Shown here piece after piece: positions 56,115-64,000 of a stretch of DNA of 64,000 nucleotides. Source of the DNA: Flavivirga eckloniae (lineage in GTDB: Bacteria; Bacteroidota; Bacteroidia; Flavobacteriales; Flavobacteriaceae); NCBI RefSeq assembly GCF_002886045.1, contig NZ_CP025791.1, positions 1,875,001 to 1,939,000 of the forward strand, given 5' to 3'. The notes below the pieces were generated by a model, which ran no database searches, was not told where the DNA came from, and saw only the letters and a program-made list of their open reading frames with translations. Position numbers and translations under genes: made by a program. Numbering within the stretch: the stretch's first letter is position 1; the number at the start of each line of letters is the position of its first letter.

Positions 56115-58697
56115 CTATTTCTGTATTTCTGCTTTAAAAATGGTTTTTAGTTCTCTATTAGATTTATGCCCCACCTTAGGGTTTACCACTCGGCCTTGTT
56201 TATTAACCAATACGTAGTGTGGGATTCCTGAAATATTGAATTTCTCTGTTAAGTAATTCCATTCGTCTGCAGTTACTCTATAATGCTCTCCTTTTATATT
56301 AGCTATTGAATTTTTCCAGGTATTTTTAGGCGAAGTTTGATTTGTTATATATAAAAATACCACATCATCACCTTTCATTTCTTCTTTAAGTGGCTTAATC
56401 TTTTTTATACTTGATTTACAAGGCCCACACCATGTTGCCCAAAAATCAACGTAAACAACCTTGCCTTTAAACTTTTCAAGCATAGCATCGAATAACTCAT
56501 CTCCTTCTGTTCTATTAACCTTATTAACCGTATAACCTCCTTTTGTTTTGTTTAATTCAATTTCGCGTTTAACCTTCTCATTCTCTAGATCCAAATACTT
56601 TGCTAGAAACGGATCTTTTAACTCAGTTTGTATCACAGCTAACTCATCTCCAGTATATACTTTATAATCATTCAATTTCTTCATAGCCTCTTGCATTCTT
56701 ATTATATCGTATAGAAGAAGCCCATCAGGTTTACCCAAAAAAGACTTAATCTTGTTAAATCTAGTAGAGTAATATCTATCACTACTCATATCTGAATAAT
56801 GTTGTAAATACTTTTCATAAAACTGTCCCCTTACTTTCCCGTATGCTTCATCAAACACACGGTCTCTTTCATATTCTTCTTTGGTTTTCATAACTTTAAG
56901 AGCCTCAATCATTTTCAATTCTTCATCAGATAATGTTTCTTCCTTGTCTTTTAAATACTCAACTATATTTAAAAGAAAATGACTATGCTTAGGCTTCAAA
57001 TTATTTTCTTTTACATAATCTTTATAAGCCTTTGTTTGCTTCTGGTGCTTTTTATAAAACGCTTGTTCAACTTTGCCATGAGTTTTTCTAAAAAGCTCTT
57101 TCTTCTTCATTACTTCAGGCGTTTCTATTTGTTTGCTCATTTCAATCATCTCCAATTCTTCTGCAGTAAGTTCCTTATTGTTTTTTTGCAGCCAATCTGC
57201 AAATTCAACTAAAGTTATTTCAGCAGATAGTTGAGTTTCGAAGATTTCTGCATAAATTAATCTATTTACAAAAAAATAATATTCGCCAGTTAATAAGAAT
57301 TGTTTATTGTTTATTATATCTTCAGAAAGAAAATCATAATAACTTTTGTTAACCCAAAATTCTTTAAAAGGCTTTTTCTTATCTTCCGATTTTGCTTTTT
57401 TGTTCTGGTACTTTAAACTTCTTCTCAACATACTATAATCAAGAACATTCTGGTATGCCTTAAGTTCAATGTCGAGTTTTTTAAGCTGATATCCTTTGGC
57501 ACTTACAAAGTGGCTACTGGCATAATCTTCAAGTGCTTTTAGTTCTTTATCTCTTACATCCAGACACATTTTTTTATAATCTTCAGGTGAAGTTACTCTA
57601 ATATTTTTTCTAGCTTCCTGATGATTATAATAGTTTATAAACTTTAAAGCTTGTAAGTCTGAATTTACATGGGCACAATCGCCCGTAAAAAAGGATTCTT
57701 TACCATCAATACAATGGAATGTTTCCTTACCTGGTTCTACAAAAACCGTAAAAGCACCACTTGGCATGCGTACAAATATGCTTAGCGCATGTGTAATTGG
57801 AAACTCTACTGAAAAACTACCATCATCTGCAATTTTGATTAAATGAGAATCCTGACGTCCAAAAAAGGTATTATTAACATATAAAGTCGCTGTTTTTTGC
57901 CCGGCGTCTGCCGTAAAATTTTTAATAATTCCCGAATACTTTGTTGTTTTCAAATCTAATACTGGTGCCTCATACTCGCTATTATTAGCCAATTTGTAAT
58001 CTGGGTTGTAGATTTTTTCAAGACTATAATTCTGTAAGGTTTTTGGACTTTCACCAAATGCAACTCTTCCATTTTTTTGGCCTTTTGCATAAACTGTTTT
58101 AGCTTGATCTCCTTTTTCTAAAATTATAGTATACTTTTTTCCTTTCTTTTTTATCGACTTATAATACCAAACCTGTTTATCTATAATGGCTTTTTTCGAA
58201 TAGAATCCATAATGCCAGTCATTACTTCCATCGGTTAACATCCAATTTCCCCTAAGTGGTTTGGGCATTCTTAAAACACCATCGTTTTCATTAATTACTA
58301 TACTGTAAGTAAACCACGTTCCTCCTTCATTGGCTTCTCCAAAATCAATTTCGTTAATTGACTTGTCCAGTTTTGGAAAGTATAATTTATAATTTACCTC
58401 ACCGGACTCTGGCATATAATAGCGTTCGGCGAAAGGAATGCCTTCTGTTTTTGTGACGAAGAGTTTTTCATCAGAATCCACATTTTTTATAAAAGTTTCT
58501 TTTGGTATAAAAATCCAATGCCCCGGTCTGTATTTAATGTGAAAATGGAGTACTGTGGTATCTTCTAAAATCTCTATTTTGGTTAATTTTCCAGGAACTG
58601 TACTATATCCATAATCTGGATTTTCAATTACTTTTTGCGAAAACGCATTAAGGCATACCAATAGTAGTAGCAGATTGATTATGAGGCTTTTTTTCAT
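56115..58697 (-). CDS. large secreted TlpA-like thioredoxin with an N-terminal 'GxW' module
   Basis: 860 residues with a signal peptide (NAFSQ). An N-terminal domain includes YKLYFPKLDKSINEIDFGEAN, followed by LRGNWMLTDGSNDWHYGFY (about 148-165), a beta domain with EPGKETFHCIDG, a long helical part, and a C-terminal TlpA-type thioredoxin domain with WCGPC (about 756-760). The helical part has a duplicated 55-residue segment (about 507-560 and 586-640, each with EELxMIE..GKVxxxFYxK). The thioredoxin end (NISGIPHYVLVNK) should reduce or isomerise disulfides outside the cytoplasm. Last gene of a signalling cluster. Confidence 0.85.
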   Translation of the reverse strand: MKKSLIINLLLLLVCLNAFSQKVIENPDYGYSTVPGKLTKIEILEDTTVLHFHIKYRPGHWIFIPKETFIKNVDSDEKLFVTKTEGIPFAERYYMPESGEVNYKLYFPKLDKSINEIDFGEANEGGTWFTYSIVINENDGVLRMPKPLRGNWMLTDGSNDWHYGFYSKKAIIDKQVWYYKSIKKKGKKYTIILEKGDQAKTVYAKGQKNGRVAFGESPKTLQNYSLEKIYNPDYKLANNSEYEAPVLDLKTTKYSGIIKNFTADAGQKTATLYVNNTFFGRQDSHLIKIADDGSFSVEFPITHALSIFVRMPSGAFTVFVEPGKETFHCIDGKESFFTGDCAHVNSDLQALKFINYYNHQEARKNIRVTSPEDYKKMCLDVRDKELKALEDYASSHFVSAKGYQLKKLDIELKAYQNVLDYSMLRRSLKYQNKKAKSEDKKKPFKEFWVNKSYYDFLSEDIINNKQFLLTGEYYFFVNRLIYAEIFETQLSAEITLVEFADWLQKNNKELTAEELEMIEMSKQIETPEVMKKKELFRKTHGKVEQAFYKKHQKQTKAYKDYVKENNLKPKHSHFLLNIVEYLKDKEETLSDEELKMIEALKVMKTKEEYERDRVFDEAYGKVRGQFYEKYLQHYSDMSSDRYYSTRFNKIKSFLGKPDGLLLYDIIRMQEAMKKLNDYKVYTGDELAVIQTELKDPFLAKYLDLENEKVKREIELNKTKGGYTVNKVNRTEGDELFDAMLEKFKGKVVYVDFWATWCGPCKSSIKKIKPLKEEMKGDDVVFLYITNQTSPKNTWKNSIANIKGEHYRVTADEWNYLTEKFNISGIPHYVLVNKQGRVVNPKVGHKSNRELKTIFKAEIQK

Positions 58698-59051
58698 GAT
58701 TGATGAATTTATTAGTAATTACTTGACTTTATTTTGAACTTATTTTCTTCCTTATGCTTTATTCTTAAATTTCTTACGTATACAGTAATATTCACCACAG
58801 CCTCTTTACCCCTATCTTTTAAGGCTGATTTTTCATGTTTTATAATATCTTTAACACATTCTATATTAAATTGAGTTCGATGTAAGTGTAAAATTATTAT
58901 GCTGAATATCAAAATATGACATCTAAGTGTCAGGTTGATCCTTTCGTCTGCAAGATGACAAGTAACATTATTAGTGGATTTATCGTTTAAATGTGCTTGT
59001 TTTAAATCGAATTGACGTTAGTTATATTATTTCTAAAAGAAAAAGCTACTC
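58698..59051. other. 354-base gap between the two TlpA-like genes
   Basis: An open frame of 66 codons (58712-58912, minus) lacks any recognisable feature and is probably not a gene. No terminator or clear promoter was found. Confidence 0.55.
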
Positions 59052-60899
59052 CTACATTTCGCTTTTAAAAATTTTCATTAATTCATCGTTGGTAGGATTG
59101 AACTTCATTTGAGGGTTTACAATTTCGCCTTTTTTGTTAATAAGCGCATAGTGCGGGAAGTATGCAACACCAAACCTTGATGCCAGATAAGCCCATTCAT
59201 CATGAGAAACCCTTAAATGCTCTCCATCAATATCTGCTATTAATTTCTTCCATGTTTTTTCGTCAGATCCTGATTCTACTATATACAAAAACACCACATC
59301 TTCGTTCTTCAAAGTTTCTTTTAAAGGTTTAATTCTTTCCATTCCGGTTAAACAAGGACCGCAATAGGTTCTCCAAAAACCAACATAAACTACTTTACCT
59401 TTATATTTTCCAAACGTTGCTTGAAATACTTCATCATCATGCACTTTGTTTACTGCATACTCAGTCTGCCTATTTTTAGATTTGGCAACTTCAATTTCTT
59501 CTTTTATATTATCATTTAAAAAAGTTAAATAATTTGACAAAAAAGGTGTCTTGATCTCTCTTTTTATATTTTTTAACTCTGCATTTGTATATGGATTAAG
59601 TTTTAAAGGATTTCTGGTATGACCTTGACACGTAATTAAATCTAACATAAAACAGTCCTTTACGTTTAAAAACTCTGCCATATTATCTTGTCTTGCTTCT
59701 GCCATTTGCAACAGTTCTTCAAATGGCTTACTTCTATGTTCTCTAATAGCTTTACAAAATTTAAGTCTAAAAATTAGATCATAATATACTCTGGACAATA
59801 CAGCTATTTTATTATCTAATACATTTTCCAAGATATCATGATAATAAGTATCGTCTACTTTAAACTCCTTTATGGGTATTTTTTTTGCTTCATCTTTTAT
59901 AATCAACTCATTTCTTTTACCAAAACCAAATCTCTTAATTTCATAGTTTGTAACCCAAAATAGGGGCGTAAATTCAATATGCAACCTCTTTAATTGTAAA
60001 GCCTTATTACAGATAAATTGTTTTTGAGTTATAGAATCCATCTGTTTGGTTAACTTCTTAGCGTTTTCAAAACACTTTCTTTTATAATCTTCTGGAGGCA
60101 TTTCTCCTATACCCCTTATTCCTGAAAACGGCATGATCGATTTCATTAAATTTAAACCTGAATTTACCTGTGCTCCATCCTCCATAAATTTTGAATTATT
60201 TTTATGAATTAAATGAAAGACTTCTTTTCCTGGTTCAACAAACACAAGATGGTATCCGTTATATGGTATTTCAACCAGAATATGTGTTGGGCAGGGTACA
60301 GGAAATTTAATCGAAAAACTACCGTCCTTTTTTATTTCAATGACATGAGACTTTGAACTACCGGTAAAGACATTAGAAACCTTGATCGATCCGGTTTTCC
60401 TATTGCTTTTATTCTCTTTTGCAAAGTTCTTTATATAGCCAGAATACGTAGTAAAACCATGTTTTATATCTGCTTCGGTATATCTATCGTTGTTTAAAGA
60501 TTTGTATTCGGGGTTGTATATTCTTTCTGTGCTGTATGTTTTTAACACCCTTGGATCAAGATCAAAATCTACCTGACCATTTTTATTAAGTACAGCATGA
60601 ACTACCTTTAATTGTCCCTTTCTCTCTAAAGTAATGGTATACTTTTTTTCACTTATATCAACAGAATTGTAGTTCCAAACTGCTTTATCAACGATAGCAT
60701 TTTCGGGGTAAAAACCATAATCCCATCGATTGCTTCCATCTGCCAACATCCAGCTCCCCTCCAATTCTTTTGGAAGCATGGAACTATCTTTACTTTGATT
60801 AAAAGTTAAAAATTGGAATTCGGTTTTCTCTATGGTTCCCTGTGCGAAACCTGAGGCGCATAACATTCCTAAAAATAGGAAAACAATGTTTTTCTTCAT
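59052..60899 (-). CDS. secreted TlpA-like thioredoxin paralogue with YCGPC active site
   Basis: 615 residues: signal peptide (SGFAQG), the 'GxW' module LPKELEGSWMLADGSNRWDYGFY (about 42-64), the beta domain with EPGKEVFHLIH, a helical part, and a thioredoxin domain whose motif reads RTYCGPC (about 510-516) rather than WCGPC. Family members almost always have Trp there. It is shorter than the 860-residue paralogue by about 245 residues, largely because it lacks the duplicated helical segment. Same strand as the LytTR regulator upstream. Confidence 0.83.
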   Translation of the reverse strand: MKKNIVFLFLGMLCASGFAQGTIEKTEFQFLTFNQSKDSSMLPKELEGSWMLADGSNRWDYGFYPENAIVDKAVWNYNSVDISEKKYTITLERKGQLKVVHAVLNKNGQVDFDLDPRVLKTYSTERIYNPEYKSLNNDRYTEADIKHGFTTYSGYIKNFAKENKSNRKTGSIKVSNVFTGSSKSHVIEIKKDGSFSIKFPVPCPTHILVEIPYNGYHLVFVEPGKEVFHLIHKNNSKFMEDGAQVNSGLNLMKSIMPFSGIRGIGEMPPEDYKRKCFENAKKLTKQMDSITQKQFICNKALQLKRLHIEFTPLFWVTNYEIKRFGFGKRNELIIKDEAKKIPIKEFKVDDTYYHDILENVLDNKIAVLSRVYYDLIFRLKFCKAIREHRSKPFEELLQMAEARQDNMAEFLNVKDCFMLDLITCQGHTRNPLKLNPYTNAELKNIKREIKTPFLSNYLTFLNDNIKEEIEVAKSKNRQTEYAVNKVHDDEVFQATFGKYKGKVVYVGFWRTYCGPCLTGMERIKPLKETLKNEDVVFLYIVESGSDEKTWKKLIADIDGEHLRVSHDEWAYLASRFGVAYFPHYALINKKGEIVNPQMKFNPTNDELMKIFKSEM

Positions 60900-61054
60900 G
60901 CTAGTTGCTAATAGATTTAATTGTTAATGACTTTGTTTATTTCTTAATTTGTCACAAAACAAACTTATAACACAAGAGGGTACTTCTTGTTTAACAATGA
61001 GCCATTAGTATCATTAAATTAGTATTACTACTTCTTCGACTAGAATTCGGAATT

Positions 61055-61807
61055 TTATTTTAGGTAAGCCAACTTGCTTAGCGTTTGCTCTTTTTTGTGT
61101 TTGGAAACATTAACTATACTACCATCATTCATTAAAATATATCCTCCATCTTTTTTTACAAAAGATTTTACATGAATACTATTTATTAAATGCGATTGGT
61201 GTGTTCTGATAAATTGATGTGAAGATAGCATATCATCCCACTCCTTCAATGTTCTTGATACTAATATAGAGTCTCCATTTGTTAAATAAAACATTGTATA
61301 ATTGTTTTCTCCTTTGCATCTCACAATATCATCAATCAATACAAAATAAAGTTCTTCTGCAGTTGGTAATGCTATTTTTTTAGGTTGGTTTATACTGCTT
61401 AAGTTTTCAACTAAAACTTTTAATTTCTGATTTTCTTTTTTATCTGAAACGACCCTGGCTACTCTAGATACTGCATCTTTTAATTCTTTTATAGACACTG
61501 GTTTCATTATATAATCTAGCGCACAGGATTTAATAGCCTGAAGAAAATATTTGCTGTAAGCGGTAACAAAAATGACTTCAAAATTAACTTCACCTATAGA
61601 CTCTAACAAATCGAAACCGTTCTTTGTTGGCATTTCAATATCTAAGAATACTAAGTCGGGTTGCAACTTCTTTATCGCTTCTATACCTGCTTCGACAGAT
61701 GACTCCATGGCTAAAACTTCTACATCTGGACAGTTTTCTTTTAATAATCCATTTAAATTTTCCAGATTATGAACTTCGTCATCAATTATAATGCTTTTAA
61801 TCACCAT
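61055..61807 (-). CDS. LytTR family response regulator
   Basis: 250 residues: receiver domain with phospho-acceptor in VFLDIEMPTKNG (Asp56) and a C-terminal LytTR DNA-binding domain (about 150-248, ending NVSKHKKEQTLSKL). Paired with the histidine kinase 44 bases upstream on the same strand. Probable targets are the two TlpA-like genes just downstream; the 155-base gap after its stop may carry a site. Confidence 0.95.
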   Translation of the reverse strand: MVIKSIIIDDEVHNLENLNGLLKENCPDVEVLAMESSVEAGIEAIKKLQPDLVFLDIEMPTKNGFDLLESIGEVNFEVIFVTAYSKYFLQAIKSCALDYIMKPVSIKELKDAVSRVARVVSDKKENQKLKVLVENLSSINQPKKIALPTAEELYFVLIDDIVRCKGENNYTMFYLTNGDSILVSRTLKEWDDMLSSHQFIRTHQSHLINSIHVKSFVKKDGGYILMNDGSIVNVSKHKKEQTLSKLAYLK

Positions 61808-61851
61808 TTACGCCCATTTTTAAATCATTTTAAATGCAATTTCTTTTCTTA

Positions 61852-63198
61852 TTAATACCTTAACGGCATTAAAACTTCAACAGTTGTTCCGGTACGACCT
61901 TTACCATCAGAAATATCTGTAATCTCAACTTTTGCATTGGTTTTATAACTTTCATTAATTAAATCAATACGGTTTTTAGCTAATTTTAATCCGTATTTCT
62001 CTCTATTAAAACCTGTATCTTTTTTAGTTTCGGTTGTTTTAATTCCAATACCATTATCTGTAATTAAACACAATAAATTATCTTCTTTGATTTTAAATTC
62101 AATGTCCAGATTTTTTTCTCCCTTTTTTTCATTTAACCCATGTATAATGGCGTTTTCAACAAATGGCTGAATTAGCATTGCCGGAACTTCTGTTAAATGT
62201 ATATCTATTTCTGGGGCTACTTTTATAAGGTAATGAAAAGTAAAGCGTAATTTTTCTAATTCAAGGTATTTTTTTATCGATTCTATTTCATCGAATAACG
62301 GTACCAGACCTTTTTCTGATTTATCCAGAGTTAATCGCATAAGCTGTGAAAACTCAGTTAAATAATGATTTGCATTAGCGCTATCTCCTTTATTTATCAA
62401 ATTTTGGATAGCCCCTAAGGCATTAAACAAAAAATGCGGGTTCATTTGAGAACGAATACTTTTAAGTTGCATTTCTATAAACATACGTTTGGCTACTTCT
62501 TTTTTCTTGGTCAAGGCTATTTTCCACTTAAAAAGATAATAGCCAGTAAAAAAAAGTGATATAATAATTATTGAAATAAAACCTGTAAAGTATTTTTGAA
62601 AAAAGGATTCTTTCTTAAATGGTATATCTTTTGAAAAACTTGTTCTCAAAAAGTGTCCATCTTCATTAAAATAATTAAAAGAAAAGTAATATTCACCACC
62701 CTTATATAAAACAAAATAATGTTTAGTGTTGTTTATTGAAATTGCATAATCTAATTTGTATGAATCATCTAAAAAAAGCACCTCATCTTCTATTATTTTT
62801 ATTTCATTTTTAGAAGCATACCATTTACCCATAATCGATTTGGGTAATTTACTCGTGCTATTCACTTGAGCTTTAAATAGTTTTGTTATTTTATACCCTT
62901 CGTCTAAATAAATGTTAGTAGAATCAATTCCTTTTATACTAACATATTTCACATTAAAATCATCAATACAAGTAAGGTTTATAATCTCATCCTCTTTTAC
63001 TATTTCATTGTAATAATATAATTCAGTCTTAATAACAATGTATTCTTGAGTAACGATAAGCGCTATATCATTTTTCTCGTCTACCCAACTTCCCAAAATA
63101 TGTTCTGGGAGTTGTGAAGGCAGCAGACTTAAATTCTGTCCAAATAATACTATAGGAAGAAAAAGTACAGATAAAAAGAATATGCTTTTTAGTTTCAA
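61852..63198 (-). CDS. LytS-type sensor histidine kinase with duplicated 'GxW' sensor module
   Basis: 448 residues: signal peptide or first span (LPIVLFGQ), two tandem extracytoplasmic modules (LPEHILGSW at about 29-37; LPKSIMGKW at about 118-126), one membrane span (about 204-224), and a His_kinase domain with QMNPHFLFN (His255) and the ATP-binding N/G boxes (ENAIIHGLNEKKG, DNGIGI). The sensor modules resemble those of the neighbouring secreted proteins. It probably signals to the LytTR regulator downstream. Confidence 0.92.
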   Translation of the reverse strand: MKLKSIFFLSVLFLPIVLFGQNLSLLPSQLPEHILGSWVDEKNDIALIVTQEYIVIKTELYYYNEIVKEDEIINLTCIDDFNVKYVSIKGIDSTNIYLDEGYKITKLFKAQVNSTSKLPKSIMGKWYASKNEIKIIEDEVLFLDDSYKLDYAISINNTKHYFVLYKGGEYYFSFNYFNEDGHFLRTSFSKDIPFKKESFFQKYFTGFISIIIISLFFTGYYLFKWKIALTKKKEVAKRMFIEMQLKSIRSQMNPHFLFNALGAIQNLINKGDSANANHYLTEFSQLMRLTLDKSEKGLVPLFDEIESIKKYLELEKLRFTFHYLIKVAPEIDIHLTEVPAMLIQPFVENAIIHGLNEKKGEKNLDIEFKIKEDNLLCLITDNGIGIKTTETKKDTGFNREKYGLKLAKNRIDLINESYKTNAKVEITDISDGKGRTGTTVEVLMPLRY

Positions 63199-63219
63199 AT
63201 AAGGATGCTTTGTTTATTA

Positions 63220-64000
63220 TTATTTTATCTTTTTGTATTGAGTTTCCATATGTCCTCTGGGCCCCAACACATAGTTGCCGTTTATTTTATTTGCGATGTA
63301 CATATTAAATTTTCCCTGGTCATATAATATAAACCAAATGGCATCGTCTGATTTAGACACCGCCACATGATCAATATATTTTTTTTCGTTGCTCAATATA
63401 TTTTCGGGTGTTTTGTGGAAAAAAAATAAATTTTCAGACACGGTAAGCTTCCCTTTTCCATTCTTATTAATCCAATGACCTTTAATGAATTCGGGTACGT
63501 TAGTATCTGGTTTCCTTTTTAAATTGGTCAATTTGTCTGTTCTAATGATCATATTTTCATTATCAAGACTTAAAATTTCAAAAGTGTTTGCAGTAGTTTC
63601 AATCTTAAATTTATTATTTCCAATTTTTTGAATATCAACATAATATCGAATTCTAAAATCAGAAACAACGTAATCCGGTGTTGTAATTAATATAAGTGTA
63701 CCATATTTATCATACCAATTACCAAAAAAATCTTTGGGTAGATCTTTGGGAAAGATGTCTCCATCAGTTTTCACCGTTTTAACTTCTCTTAATTGTTTGT
63801 CTTTATTATTTATTGAAGATTTCTTTTTACTACTTATGTATTCTCGCGTATTATGCCATCTGTCTGACTTAAAGCGGTAACCATTTTTAGAAACATCTAA
63901 TTTATATATAAACCTATTGCCTTTTAGGTTAGATTCACCATAATTTATCTTTTTAACATCTTTTCCTAAGGCGGGGAAATATAGTTTATATATTATCTCA
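63220..64000 (-). CDS. secreted 'GxW' module protein, N-terminus beyond the window
   Basis: The frame is open from the right edge to the stop at 63220; a GTG at 63774 is internal and not the start. The visible part begins YKLYFPALGKDVKKINYGESN, like residues about 100-120 of the 860-residue TlpA protein, then a linker, then two modules (LPKDFFGNW; PEFIKGHW) laid out as in the kinase sensor, ending RGHMETQYKKIK. No thioredoxin domain. It may be a soluble relative or decoy of the sensor; 21 bases precede the kinase gene. Confidence 0.75.
   Translation of the reverse strand, partial: EIIYKLYFPALGKDVKKINYGESNLKGNRFIYKLDVSKNGYRFKSDRWHNTREYISSKKKSSINNKDKQLREVKTVKTDGDIFPKDLPKDFFGNWYDKYGTLILITTPDYVVSDFRIRYYVDIQKIGNNKFKIETTANTFEILSLDNENMIIRTDKLTNLKRKPDTNVPEFIKGHWINKNGKGKLTVSENLFFFHKTPENILSNEKKYIDHVAVSKSDDAIWFILYDQGKFNMYIANKINGNYVLGPRGHMETQYKKIK

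Noticed and set aside
58712-58912. 66-codon minus-strand frame between the TlpA-like genes
   Set aside because: No family resemblance, biased Lys content and no start signal; more likely chance in AT-rich DNA.
63220-63774. A 184-residue gene starting at GTG 63774
   Set aside because: The same frame stays open to the window edge and the upstream part matches a neighbouring protein, so this is an internal codon.
1-64000. CRISPR arrays, tRNA, rRNA, transposases
   Set aside because: Looked for repeat-spacer periodicity, T-loop signatures and transposase motifs; none found by eye.

Overview
The window is AT-rich chromosomal DNA from a Bacteroidota bacterium, almost certainly a marine-type Flavobacteriaceae. 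The evidence is a SusC/SusD pair with an ECF sigma/FecR regulator, GSCFA, DUF4302, DUF4136, DUF5522 and GxxExxY families, many lipoboxed secreted proteins, outer-membrane beta-barrels with carboxypeptidase-like N-terminal domains, and promoters of the Bacteroidota form TAnnTTTG with no Shine-Dalgarno preference. I cannot name the genus. I saw no tRNA, rRNA, CRISPR array, transposase or prophage.

Layout. 1-994: N-terminal half of a putative porin, reading off the left edge. 1263-10805 (all minus): a SusC/SusD uptake locus, with ECF sigma factor, FecR anti-sigma, SusC with an STN signalling domain, SusD, a HExxH lipoprotein and a DUF4302 lipoprotein, and no glycosidase. 11390-16713 (plus): rnhB, a large propeller-type lipoprotein, a nucleoid-associated protein and PPK2. 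16774-19977: a MarR regulator with two matching operators, a broken NmrA-type oxidoreductase, and a direct duplication of about 1.3 kb carrying two M43 metalloprotease lipoproteins with mosaic divergence. 20131-24255: lipB, a lipoprotein, a YqaE/Pmp3 peptide, lysS and a small secreted repeat protein. 24571-28825 (minus): an apparent operon of a CPBP-like protein, DUF2157, GDYXXLXY and two alpha/beta hydrolases. 28939-33007: YiaAB, a helical-repeat protein, a secreted barrel-like protein and a CpxP/Spy-like protein. 33093-36107 (minus): PLP deaminase, GH73-LysM glucosaminidase, hemL. 36338-45001: a c-haem lipoprotein, small membrane and Cys-rich proteins, DUF4136, bestrophin, aromatic amino acid hydroxylase, then DUF4230, threonine/serine dehydratase and enoyl-CoA hydratase. 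45581-49699: GSCFA, a frameshifted GxxExxY unit flanked by inverted repeats, and alaS. 49919-53194: M23 peptidase, MerR, LemA and two TPM proteins. 53196-55970: an outer-membrane barrel.

The most unusual region is 56115-64000 (all minus). A LytS-type histidine kinase and LytTR regulator sit beside two large secreted TlpA-like thioredoxins and a further secreted protein cut by the right edge. The sensor's extracytoplasmic part consists of two copies of an 'LPxxxxGxW' module that also occurs in the neighbouring secreted proteins. Sensor and putative outputs therefore appear built from the same domain, which I do not recognise as a described system. The second notable region is the mosaic M43 duplication. 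Most of the rest is conserved flavobacterial core with small decayed inserts.
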